46,877 nt of DNA from Rubrivivax sp. (GTDB lineage Bacteria > Pseudomonadota > Gammaproteobacteria > Burkholderiales > Burkholderiaceae_C), in the NCBI GenBank assembly GCA_004210455.1, contig SEFA01000048.1, positions 1 to 46,877 on the forward strand, read 5' to 3'. The number at the start of each line of letters is the position of its first letter. Position 1 is the first letter of the stretch. Shown here piece after piece: positions 28,688 through 37,021 of the stretch. A program made the position numbers and the translations under genes. The notes under the pieces are model-generated. The model did no database searches and had not been told where the DNA came from. It saw only the letters and a program-made list of their open reading frames with translations.

Positions 28688-29668
28688 CTAATTCAGCGGA
28701 GCAGGTTTCGCGGAATTCGTACGCGCGGCTTCCGTGTGCGCGAAATTGGTCCGGGCGAAAGTCGTCCGCGCAAACACTTCGGCGACGCTCATGGCGGCCG
28801 GCGAGAGACTGTCGGCGGGCCGGCAGCACAGGACGAACCGGCGTTGCGCCCAGGGCTCGGGGATCTCCACGCGCAGGAAGCGGGCGCCGCCCGCGACGGT
28901 CTTCGCCACCGCCTTGGGCATCACGCCGACGCCGAGGCCCTGCGCGATCAGCGCCGCGATGCTGTCGAATCCGCCGACCCGCATGCGCATGCGCAGCAGG
29001 CGGCCGGACTCGTGGGCCAGCTTCTCGAGCAGGGCCGAGATGGCGGACCCCTCGCCCAGGCCGATGACGTCGCAGGCGAGGATGTTGTCGAGCGTGGCCG
29101 GCGCGTGCGCGAACAGCGCGTGACCCCGCGGCGCGACGAGCATCAGTTCATCGCCGTGATACGGCATCGTCGGCAGGTCCACCGCGCCGAGCGAGGCCTC
29201 GAAGATGCCGACGTCGGCGGTGCCGCGCGTGAGCGCCTGCTGGACGTTGAGGCTGTTCATCTCCTGCAGGTCGATGCTCACGCCGGGGCAGGCGGCGGCG
29301 CAGCGCTCGATGTCGGCGGGGACGAACTGCAGCACGGCCGACTTCGGCGCGGCCAGGCGGACGACGCCCTGCGCGCCGCCGACGAAGGAGGCCGCGTCGT
29401 CCTGCATGCGCAGGACGGTGTGGGTGATGTTGCGGGCGTGGGCCAGCATGGCGCGGCCCGCGTCGGTGAGCGTCATGCCGTGCGGGCGGCGCTGGAACAG
29501 CGGCAGGCCGAACTGCGCCTCCAGCTCGGCGATGCGCCGCGACGCCGCGGCCGGCGCGATGTGCAGCCGCTCCGCCGCCCGCGTGACGCCGCCGAGCTCG
29601 GCGGTGGCGATGAACAGGTGGACCGTGGTGAGGTCGAAGTGCGGGCGGGCGGGGAGCTTCAGCGTCAT
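28688..29668 (-). CDS. LysR-family transcriptional regulator
   Basis: A 326-aa LysR protein. The winged HTH (about 12-72) has LGGVTRAAERLHIAPAAASRRI and FQRRPHGMTLTDAG; the effector domain follows from about 95 to 295. The last ~30 residues contain a repetitive FARTTFARTNFAH stretch beyond the normal end. Unusually, it lies in the same direction within the operon: 7 nt after the molybdopterin-subunit stop and 62 nt before the TctC gene. It is the likely regulator of the cluster, responding to a pathway acid. Confidence 0.92.
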   Translation of the reverse strand: MTLKLPARPHFDLTTVHLFIATAELGGVTRAAERLHIAPAAASRRIAELEAQFGLPLFQRRPHGMTLTDAGRAMLAHARNITHTVLRMQDDAASFVGGAQGVVRLAAPKSAVLQFVPADIERCAAACPGVSIDLQEMNSLNVQQALTRGTADVGIFEASLGAVDLPTMPYHGDELMLVAPRGHALFAHAPATLDNILACDVIGLGEGSAISALLEKLAHESGRLLRMRMRVGGFDSIAALIAQGLGVGVMPKAVAKTVAGGARFLRVEIPEPWAQRRFVLCCRPADSLSPAAMSVAEVFARTTFARTNFAHTEAARTNSAKPAPLN

Positions 29669-29675
29669 CCGCCGA

Positions 29676-31988
29676 TTACATCAGGTCGTCCAGTCGTATC
29701 GGCAGGTCCCGCACGCGCCGCCCGCAGGCGTTGAAGACCGCGTTCGCCACCGCCGCGCCGACGCCGGTGATCCCGATCTCGCCGACGCCGTGCGCGCCCA
29801 TCGGCGTGTGCGGATCGGCGATGTCGGTCCAGATCACGTCGATCTCGGGCACGTCCATGTGGACGGGCACGTGGTACTCGGCCAGACTGGGATTCATGAT
29901 CCGGCCGTTGCGTTCATCGAATTGCGTCTCCTCGGTCAGGGCCAGGCCCAGACCCATCACGATGCCGCCACGGAACTGGCTGGACGCCAGCTTCGGATTG
30001 ATGATGCGGCCGCAGTCGAAGGACCCGAGGAAACGGCTGACGCGCGGCTCGCCGGTGATCGCATTCACACGCACCTCGCAGAACATCGCCCCGAACGAAT
30101 GCATCGACCAGTGCTGCATCTCCAGCGGCGGCGGGGCGCTGGCCTCGACGGTGAGGTCCTCGCGCTTCGCGGCGGTCAGCAGGTGCGCCAGACGCTGCTG
30201 CCGCCCCGGATCTTCCCGGCTGACGAGCGCGCCGTCGCGCGCCTCGACGTCCTCCGCTTTGAGTCCGTGCAGCGGCGACGCCTTGTCGGCCAGCTTCAGC
30301 AGGCCCTCGATCAAGGCATCGCAGGCCAGCATCACCGCCTTGCCGATCGACGCGGTCTGTTGCGACCCGCCCGCCAGCACCAGGCCGGGGAAGGTCGAAT
30401 CGCCGTAGCTGAAGTCGACGTCCGCCATCGTCAGGCCGAGGCGCTCCGCCGTGATCTGCGTCTGCGCGGTGGCCGTGCCCATGCCCATCTCGTGCGCGGC
30501 GATCTGGACCCTGACGCGTCCGTCGGCGGACAGCGTGAGCCTGGCCGCGCCGCCGGGCATGCGGTAGTAGGGGTAGGTCGCCGTCGCGCAGCCGAAACCG
30601 ACCAGCCACTCGCCCTCCCGCCGCGCGCCGGGCCGGGCGTGGCGGTGCTGCCATCCGAAGCGCTCGGCGCCCGCCCGGTAGGCCTCGGCCAGGTGACGCG
30701 ACGAGAAGGGCGTGCCGGTCGTCGGATCCTTCTCCGGCTCGTTGCGCAGGCGCAGTGCGATCGGGTCCATGCCCAGCGCGACCGCCAGTTCGTCGATGGC
30801 CGACTCCAGTGCGAAAGTCCCGACCGACTCGCCGGGCGCGCGCATGAAGGTATTGGCCAGCATGTCGACCTCGGCGGTCTGCACGTCCAGCTTGAAGCTG
30901 CCGGCGCCGTACACGCACTTCGCCGGCAGGATGAAGGGCTCCGGCATGTTGTTGTGCGGGGTCATCGCGACGGTGCCGGTGTGGATCAGCGCGTCGAAGC
31001 GGCCGTCGGTCTGCGCGCCGATGGCGACGCGCTGCTCCGTGCAGGTCCGTCCGCCGACGATGCGGTGCACGCCCTCGCGGGACAGCATGATCCTCACCGG
31101 CCGTCCCGCCAGCCGCGAGGCCGCGGCGGCGAGCACCTGATGCCGCCACAGCGTCTTGCTGCCGAAGCCGCCGCCGACGAAGGGCGAGGTCACATGCACC
31201 TGCTTCTCGTCGATGTCGAAGATCTGGGCCAACGTCCAGGCGGAGTGCGCCACGCCCTGCGACGCGTCGTGCACATGGAGCTCATCGCCTTGCCAGGCCA
31301 GCGTCGCCGCGTGGAGTTCGATCGGGTTGTGGTTGTAGCGCGGCGTGGTGTAGGTGGCGTCCACGCGGTGCGGCGCGGCCTGCAGCGCGGCCTCGGCGTC
31401 GGCGATCTCCGTGTGCAGCGGCTCACCCTGGAAGACGCCGGTCCTGGTGCCCTTGGACTTCGCCTCGCCGAACGAGGTCGTGGCGGGCTCGACCGCGTAG
31501 GTCACCCGGATCAAGGACGCGGCGTGATCGGCCTGTTCCTGGGAATCGGCCAGCACCAGCGCGATCGGCTGACCGTTCCAGTGCACGGCGTCGTCCTGCA
31601 TCACCGGCAGGTCGTCGCCACCCGCCGCCTTCTCCTTGGTGAGGAACAGCGGGGAAGGCTTCATCTTGGGTGCGTTGCGGTGCGTCATCACCAGCGCGAC
31701 ACCCGGCGCGGACTCGGCGGCGGCCGTGTCCAGCGACGACACACGGCCTTTCGCGATGCTGCTGAAGACCAGCGCCGCGTAGACCAGGCCGTCCATGGGG
31801 AACTCGGCGGCGAAGCGCGCCTCGCCCTTGACCTTCAATGGACCGTCGACGCGCGACACCGACGCGCCGACGAGGCCCTGGCGGCGCTCGATCAGCGGGT
31901 CCGGCCTGCCCCCCGGCATCCAGGCATCGGGGGCGACCTCGATCGCCTTCTTCATCACCGCCTGTGCGGCGTCCTTGAGCAGGCTCAT
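29676..31988 (-). CDS. Molybdenum hydroxylase large subunit (PaoC-like)
   Basis: The 770-aa subunit binds the molybdenum-cytosine-dinucleotide cofactor and the substrate. It resembles E. coli PaoC of the aldehyde oxidoreductase PaoABC. Visible are GGGFGSK and AHEMGMGTATAQTQ (cofactor binding) and the catalytic glutamate in GVGEIGITG (E737). It hydroxylates or oxidises an aldehyde or N-heterocycle; substrate unknown. ATG 31988 overlaps the FAD-subunit stop (ATGA). An XdhC-like maturation factor is not seen in the window. Confidence 0.93.
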   Translation of the reverse strand: MSLLKDAAQAVMKKAIEVAPDAWMPGGRPDPLIERRQGLVGASVSRVDGPLKVKGEARFAAEFPMDGLVYAALVFSSIAKGRVSSLDTAAAESAPGVALVMTHRNAPKMKPSPLFLTKEKAAGGDDLPVMQDDAVHWNGQPIALVLADSQEQADHAASLIRVTYAVEPATTSFGEAKSKGTRTGVFQGEPLHTEIADAEAALQAAPHRVDATYTTPRYNHNPIELHAATLAWQGDELHVHDASQGVAHSAWTLAQIFDIDEKQVHVTSPFVGGGFGSKTLWRHQVLAAAASRLAGRPVRIMLSREGVHRIVGGRTCTEQRVAIGAQTDGRFDALIHTGTVAMTPHNNMPEPFILPAKCVYGAGSFKLDVQTAEVDMLANTFMRAPGESVGTFALESAIDELAVALGMDPIALRLRNEPEKDPTTGTPFSSRHLAEAYRAGAERFGWQHRHARPGARREGEWLVGFGCATATYPYYRMPGGAARLTLSADGRVRVQIAAHEMGMGTATAQTQITAERLGLTMADVDFSYGDSTFPGLVLAGGSQQTASIGKAVMLACDALIEGLLKLADKASPLHGLKAEDVEARDGALVSREDPGRQQRLAHLLTAAKREDLTVEASAPPPLEMQHWSMHSFGAMFCEVRVNAITGEPRVSRFLGSFDCGRIINPKLASSQFRGGIVMGLGLALTEETQFDERNGRIMNPSLAEYHVPVHMDVPEIDVIWTDIADPHTPMGAHGVGEIGITGVGAAVANAVFNACGRRVRDLPIRLDDLM

Positions 31989-32971
31989 GGCTGGGTCTCC
32001 GTCAGTTGGTTCAGCACGGCGATGACCGTGCGGCGTGCCAGATCGATCTTGAAGGCGTTGTGACGCAGCGGCCGGGCATCGGCCAGCTCCGCATCGATCG
32101 CGGCCAGGAAGGCCGCTTCCGTGGCCGGCTGGCCCTTGAGCAGCGCTTCCGCCTTCAAGGCACGCCAGGGCTTGTGCGCGACGCCGCCGAGCGCCAGCCG
32201 GACGTCCTTCACCAGGCCGTCCTGCAGGTCCAGCGCGGCGGCCACCGACACCAGGGCGAAGGCGTAGCTCGACCGGTCGCGCACCTTGCGGTAGGTGGAG
32301 CGGGTGGCGAACGCCAGTGCCGGGAGTTCGACGGCGGTGATCAGCTCGCCGGGCCGCAGCTGCGTGTCGATCTCGGGGCGGTCCTTGGGCAGGCGATGGA
32401 GGTCGATCAGCGGCAGTGAGCGTTCGCCGTCCGGATGGCGCAGATGGACCACCGCGTCGAGCGCCGCGAGCGCGACGCACATGTCGGACGGATGCGTCGC
32501 CACGCAGGTCGGCGAGGCGCCGAGGATCGCGTGCATGCGGTTGAAGCCCTCCAGGGCGTCGCAGCCTTGTCCGGGCTCGCGCTTGTTGCAGCGCGAGCCG
32601 TCGCTGTCGTAGAAATAGGCGCAGCGCGTGCGCTGCAGCAGGTTGCCGCCGACGGTGGCCATGTTGCGGATCTGCGCCGAGGCGCCGGCGACGATCGCGC
32701 GCGACAGCAGCGGGAAGCGCTCGCGCACGGCGGGATGGGCGGCCAGCGCGGTGTTGCGCACGCTGGCGCCGATGGTGAGACGGCCGTCGTCGTGCGCGGT
32801 GATGTCGCCGTCCAGTCCGGTGACGTCGACCAGCGCGTCCGGCCGCTCCAGCGTCTCGCGCAGGAGATCCACGAGATTGGTGCCGCCGCCGAGGTACTTC
32901 GCGCCCGGCGCCGCACCCTTGAGCAGCGCCTCGGCCGGATCTCCGGCGCGTGTGTAGATGAAGGGTTTCAT
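31985..32971 (-). CDS. Molybdenum hydroxylase FAD subunit (PaoB-like)
   Basis: A 328-aa FAD-binding subunit with the flavin loops YLGGGTNLVDL and ATVGGN. Between them and the C-terminal domain are four cysteines at 117, 128, 137 and 156 (RCAYF, RCNKR, QGCDA, PTCVA), the pattern of PaoB-type subunits that hold an additional 4Fe-4S cluster. Electrons pass from the molybdenum site through the small iron-sulfur subunit to FAD. The gene overlaps its neighbours by 4 nt on both sides. Confidence 0.92.
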   Translation of the reverse strand: MKPFIYTRAGDPAEALLKGAAPGAKYLGGGTNLVDLLRETLERPDALVDVTGLDGDITAHDDGRLTIGASVRNTALAAHPAVRERFPLLSRAIVAGASAQIRNMATVGGNLLQRTRCAYFYDSDGSRCNKREPGQGCDALEGFNRMHAILGASPTCVATHPSDMCVALAALDAVVHLRHPDGERSLPLIDLHRLPKDRPEIDTQLRPGELITAVELPALAFATRSTYRKVRDRSSYAFALVSVAAALDLQDGLVKDVRLALGGVAHKPWRALKAEALLKGQPATEAAFLAAIDAELADARPLRHNAFKIDLARRTVIAVLNQLTETQP

Positions 32972-33522
32972 CGCGCAACCTCCGCGACGTTCTCGTCGGC
33001 GGCGGTCGCGGCAACGACGGCGGTCTCCGTGACGACGCCGGCGGCGATCGCCTCGACGATGCCGTTGTAGGCGCCGCAGCGGCAGAGGTTGCCGCTCATG
33101 CGTTCGCGCAGTTCCTCGCGCGTCAGCGGGATCACGCGCGCCTTCAAGTCCTGCGTCACATGGCTGGGAACGCCGCGACGACATTCATCCGCCATGCCCA
33201 CTGCGGAACAGATCTGACCGGGCGTGCAGTAGCCGCACTGGAAGCCGTCATGCTCGATGAAGGCCTGCTGAAGCGGGTGCAGGCCATCTGCGCCCGCCAG
33301 CCCTTCGATGGTGGTGATCGAGCGTCCCGCGTACTGCACGGCCAACGCCAGGCAGCCGAGCACGCGTTCGCCGTCGGCCAGGACGGTGCAGGCACCGCAG
33401 GCGCCCTGGTCGCATCCCTTCTTCGAGCCGTGCAGGTGCAGATGCTCCCGGAGGAAGTCGAGCAGGGAGACCCGCGGGTCTTCGGGCAAGGGGACGGTGG
33501 TCCCGTTGATGATGATGGACAC
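32968..33522 (-). CDS. Molybdenum hydroxylase 2Fe-2S subunit (PaoA-like)
   Basis: The 184-aa subunit carries two 2Fe-2S clusters: C37, C42, C45 and C57 (CDQGACGAC...C) and C96, C99, C147 and C149 (CGYC...CRC). A GTG start at 33522 is chosen because GGAGGT lies 7 nt upstream, giving VSIIINGTTV as in relatives; a more upstream ATG lacks such a site. E. coli PaoA has a Tat signal, but this protein has none, so the complex is probably cytoplasmic. It is the first gene of the cluster. Confidence 0.93.
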   Translation of the reverse strand: MSIIINGTTVPLPEDPRVSLLDFLREHLHLHGSKKGCDQGACGACTVLADGERVLGCLALAVQYAGRSITTIEGLAGADGLHPLQQAFIEHDGFQCGYCTPGQICSAVGMADECRRGVPSHVTQDLKARVIPLTREELRERMSGNLCRCGAYNGIVEAIAAGVVTETAVVAATAADENVAEVAR

Positions 33523-33560
33523 GGTACGACCTCCGGTAAGACGATGGGAGGAGGTCGGCA

Positions 33561-33611
33561 ACCCGGATGCCCGATGCCGGGTCGCTGTACCGGGCGCGCT
33601 GAAGGCGCGCC
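33561..33611 (-). terminator. Two hairpins after the M20 peptidase gene
   Basis: GGCGCGC (33593-33599) pairs with GCGCGCC (33605-33611), and ACCCGG (33561-33566) with CCGGGT (33577-33582). They lie between the leftward peptidase stop and the molybdenum-hydroxylase start, and probably separate the two transcripts. A T-run is lacking. Confidence 0.4.
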
Positions 33612-33625
33612 GGCGTCCCTGGGGA

Positions 33626-35041
33626 TCAGGACGCCAGGCGCTTCGCGAGGCGATACATGAATTCGTGGAAGTCGTTGAGCGATTTCACGCGGATGTGTTC
33701 GTTGAGCCCGTGCACGCCGCTGGGCTCGACGCCGGAGAAGGTGCCGACGCCGTAGGTCCAGATGCCCGCGTTGTTGAGGAAACGGCCGTCGGTCGTCGCC
33801 ACCAGCATGGTCGGGATCACCGGCACGCCGGGCCAGAACTCCGCGGCGGTGCTTTCGACAGCCTGGATCACGAGCGGCGACATCGGCGGCTGCGGCGACG
33901 CCAGCGCCTCGTTGATGGCGCGGACGCTGATGCGCTCGTCGGCCATCACCTTCACCAGCGTCTTCCGTACGTCGTCCGCCGACTGGCCCGGCAGGATGCG
34001 GCAGTTCACGGTCGCGCGGGCACGTTGCGGCAGCGCGTTGGTCGCGTGGCCGGCGTCGACCATGGTCGCCACGCAGGTGGTGCGCACGCTCGAGTTGTAG
34101 ACCGGCGATTTCGCCCACAGTCGCTCCAGCGCCGCGGTGTCCGTCGGCTTCGCGAGCAGCCCACGCAGATCGGCCGCGATGTCCTTGTTGGCGTCGAGCT
34201 TCGCGACTCGCTCGAAGTAGGCACGGGTCGTGTCGTTGAACTGGATGGGGAAGTCGAAATTCGACAGGCGCGCGAGACCCTCGGCGAGCCGGTAGATCGC
34301 GTTGTCGCGCACGGGCACGGCGCTGTGGCCGCCGGGATGCGTCACTTCGAGCTCGTAGCCGACGTACACCTTCTCGCCGATCTGCAGGCTGTAGGAGACC
34401 GGCCGCTCGTCCTTGTCGAGCGTCCCCCCGCCGCCCTCGTTGAGCGCGAGCTCGGCGTCGATCAGCGCGCGGTGGTGCTTGAGCAGGTAATCGAGCCCGT
34501 CCCACGTCGACGGGATGATCTCCTCGTCGCAGGTGAGCGCCATGATGATGTCGCGTTTCGGGACGAGCTTCTCCTCCTTGTAGCGGAGCATGTTGCTCAC
34601 ATGCGTGGCGACCTGCGACTTGTCGTCGGAGGTGCCGCGGCCGTAGTAGACGCCGTTCTCCTCGATGAGCTTGAACGGGTCGCGGGTCCAGTCCTCGCGC
34701 TTCGCTTCGACGACGTCGAGGTGCGCGACCAGCAGCAGCGGACGCTTCTCGCCGCTGCCCTTCAGGCGCAGCACGAGGTTGCCTTTCGTCGGCGCGTCGG
34801 GCGGGACGATGACCTGCATGTCGCCGTCCGCGTAACCGGCCTGCTTCAGGCGCTTCGCCATCGCCTCGGCGGCGACGGTGCAACTGCCCGACGAGTTGGT
34901 CGTGTTGGTCTCGACGAGTTCCTTGAAGATCTCGTGGAAGCGACGCAGCTCGCGCGGCGGCGTGGCGTCGGCGGCGAGCGCCGCGGCGTTGGGGATGAGG
35001 ATCGTAAGCGCGACGGCGAGCGTCGACCAGGTTCGGGTCAT
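33626..35041 (-). CDS. Secreted M20-family metallopeptidase
   Basis: A 471-aa zinc peptidase of the M20/ArgE/DapE/CPG2 group with a Sec signal peptide (to about residue 24, LAA-DA). Zinc and catalytic sites are LLVAHLDVVE (H and D), GRGTSDDKS, TCDEEI and a late HGLNEH; a dimerisation domain lies between about 215 and 330. It is probably a periplasmic aminopeptidase or dipeptidase. GGGAGG lies 6 nt before ATG 35041. Confidence 0.9.
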   Translation of the reverse strand: MTRTWSTLAVALTILIPNAAALAADATPPRELRRFHEIFKELVETNTTNSSGSCTVAAEAMAKRLKQAGYADGDMQVIVPPDAPTKGNLVLRLKGSGEKRPLLLVAHLDVVEAKREDWTRDPFKLIEENGVYYGRGTSDDKSQVATHVSNMLRYKEEKLVPKRDIIMALTCDEEIIPSTWDGLDYLLKHHRALIDAELALNEGGGGTLDKDERPVSYSLQIGEKVYVGYELEVTHPGGHSAVPVRDNAIYRLAEGLARLSNFDFPIQFNDTTRAYFERVAKLDANKDIAADLRGLLAKPTDTAALERLWAKSPVYNSSVRTTCVATMVDAGHATNALPQRARATVNCRILPGQSADDVRKTLVKVMADERISVRAINEALASPQPPMSPLVIQAVESTAAEFWPGVPVIPTMLVATTDGRFLNNAGIWTYGVGTFSGVEPSGVHGLNEHIRVKSLNDFHEFMYRLAKRLAS

Positions 35042-35258
35042 GACGGCCTCCCTTGGAACAGGCGTCCGCGCTGGCCGAGCGCGACGCCGGGGGATGCTCC
35101 TACGAATGCGAGGTCGGGGCGCTAGCGGCAAACCCTGAGCCTCCGGAGCGGGACCCGCGTGAATGTGTCCTGGGGTTACCCAATCTCACGAGACGCGCCC
35201 GGAAGAGCTTCGACACTGCGCGCAGTCATCCAAGCTTCCACTTCTTTCAGGGACCGTC

Positions 35259-36947
35259 ATGCACGCTATTCCTCGTCGAGTCGTCCAACGCCTCAGTCTC
35301 ATTGCGCTCGCCTGCGGCGCGATCGCGCCCGCCCACGCGGCGCTCAGCCTGACGATCGCGCAGGATGTCTGGTCCGGCGGCTTCTGCTCGCGCGCCACCA
35401 TCCGCAATCCCGGCAGTACGGCCAGCGGCGCGTGGACGCTGCGCTTCGAGATGCCCAAGGGGCAGTTGAACGGTACCTGGAACGGCCAGTTCAAGAATGA
35501 ATCCGCCACCACGGTGGCCGTCACCGGCATCAGCTGGAACTCGCCGACGGCCCCGGGGCAGAGTTTCGAAGTCGGCTTCTGCGGCACCGGCACGGCGCCC
35601 AGCCCGACCTCGTTCCGCATCGCCGAGGCCGGTGCGCCCGCGCCCGCGCCGTCCCCAGCGCCCGCGCCGTCCCCAGCGCCCGCACCGTCCCCAGCGCCCG
35701 CACCGTCGCCCGCGCCCGCGCCAGCGCCTTCTCCGGCGCCCGCACCAGCACCGGCTCCTGCACCCGCACCTGCACCTGCACCTGCACCTGCACCTGCACC
35801 TGCACCTGCACCTGCAGGCGATCTCTCCGTTCCGGCGACGGGCCAGTTCAAGCTGCCGTTCAGCGTCGCGACGGATGGCCGCATCCTCGACAGCCAAGGC
35901 GTTGCGGTCTCGATCCGTGGCGTCAACTGGTTCGGCTTCGAGACGCAGGACCTGGTGGCGCACGGCCTCTGGCAGCGCAACTACAAGGACATGATCGGCC
36001 AGATGAAGGATCTCGGCTTCAACGCCGTGCGCCTGCCTTTCTGCCCGGCGACGCTGCGGTCCACGGGCCGTCCGAGCGGCGCGCTGAACACCAGCGTGAA
36101 TCCCGACCTGGCCAACAAGACGCCGCTGCAGGTGCTGGACCGCATCGTGGCCGAGTTTGCGACACGCGGCTTCTACGTGCTGCTCGACCATCACCGTCCG
36201 GACTGCAACGCGATTTCAACGACGCCGCAGATTCCCGGCTACACGATGGACCAGTGGGTGGCCGATCTGCAGTTCGTCGCCGACCGTTACCGCAACGTTC
36301 CGAACGTCTTCGCGATCGACCTGAAGAACGAGCCGCACAGCACCGGCGGTTCCGGCGCCTTCTGGGGCACGGGCGACATCAGCAACGACTGGAAGCTCGC
36401 GGCGGAGCGTGCCGGCAGCGCCGTGCTGAGCAGCAACAGCAAGCTGCTGGTGTTCGTCGAAGGCGTGTCCGACAACCAGGGGCGTTGCGAGAACCCTGAT
36501 TCGCACTGGTGGGGCGGCAACATCGAGCCGGTGGCCTGCTATCCGATCGATGAGACCAAGATCCCGAAGAACCGGCTGGTGCTGTCGCCGCATATCTACG
36601 GCCCGTCGGTGAGCGGGCAGCCTTACTTCAACGACGGCACGGGTTTCCCGAACAACATGCCGGCCATCTGGCAGAACCAGCTCGGACGCTTCATGGGGAA
36701 GAACGCCGTGGTGCTCGGCGAGTTCGGCGGCCGCTTCACCGACAAGGACCGCCAGTGGCAGGTCAAGTTCGTGGACTGGATGAAGTGCAAGGGCGTGCGC
36801 AACTTCTTCTACTGGTCATGGAATCCCAATTCCGGAGACACTGGCGGCATCCTGCAGGACGACTGGCAGAGCGTGTCGCAGGACAAGTACAACAACCTCA
36901 AGCGGCTGTGGGACGGCTCGGCGGTGGACGCCAACGTGTGCAAGTAG
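35259..36947 (+). CDS. Endoglucanase: CBM2, Pro-Ala linker, GH5 domain
   Basis: The 562-aa secreted enzyme has a Sec signal (about 1-28), a family 2 cellulose-binding module (about 29-125) with a conserved Cys pair in GFCSRATIRN and GFCGTG, a 60-residue Pro-Ala-Ser linker (about 126-187), and a GH5 catalytic domain (about 195-560). Acid/base Glu358 is in NEPHS and nucleophile Glu488 in LGEFGG. It should cut beta-1,4-glucan outside the cell. The linker DNA contains perfect short tandem repeats. CAGGGA precedes ATG 35259. It stands alone. Confidence 0.94.
   Translation: MHAIPRRVVQRLSLIALACGAIAPAHAALSLTIAQDVWSGGFCSRATIRNPGSTASGAWTLRFEMPKGQLNGTWNGQFKNESATTVAVTGISWNSPTAPGQSFEVGFCGTGTAPSPTSFRIAEAGAPAPAPSPAPAPSPAPAPSPAPAPSPAPAPAPSPAPAPAPAPAPAPAPAPAPAPAPAPAPAGDLSVPATGQFKLPFSVATDGRILDSQGVAVSIRGVNWFGFETQDLVAHGLWQRNYKDMIGQMKDLGFNAVRLPFCPATLRSTGRPSGALNTSVNPDLANKTPLQVLDRIVAEFATRGFYVLLDHHRPDCNAISTTPQIPGYTMDQWVADLQFVADRYRNVPNVFAIDLKNEPHSTGGSGAFWGTGDISNDWKLAAERAGSAVLSSNSKLLVFVEGVSDNQGRCENPDSHWWGGNIEPVACYPIDETKIPKNRLVLSPHIYGPSVSGQPYFNDGTGFPNNMPAIWQNQLGRFMGKNAVVLGEFGGRFTDKDRQWQVKFVDWMKCKGVRNFFYWSWNPNSGDTGGILQDDWQSVSQDKYNNLKRLWDGSAVDANVCK
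35641..35814 (+). repeat. Tandem repeats in the cellulase linker
   Basis: An 18-bp unit (CGCCCGCxCCGTCCCCAG type) is repeated about four times at 35641-35712, and CACCTG is repeated perfectly eight times at 35767-35814. All units keep the frame, so copy-number change would only lengthen or shorten the Pro-Ala linker. Confidence 0.85.
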
Positions 36948-37021
36948 GCGAGGCGGGCGCAAGGGTCAAGGCTTGACGCCACAATGGTCCGCGGCCGTCG
37001 TGGCGACGGCCCGGAGATCCC

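Noticed and set aside
29205-32063. 952-aa plus-strand frame opposite the molybdenum hydroxylase genes
   Set aside because: Antisense shadow; the minus-strand genes have intact motifs and coupled starts.
35631-35817. CRISPR array in the cellulase region
   Set aside because: Repeats are short, contiguous and in frame, without spacers; they encode the protein linker.
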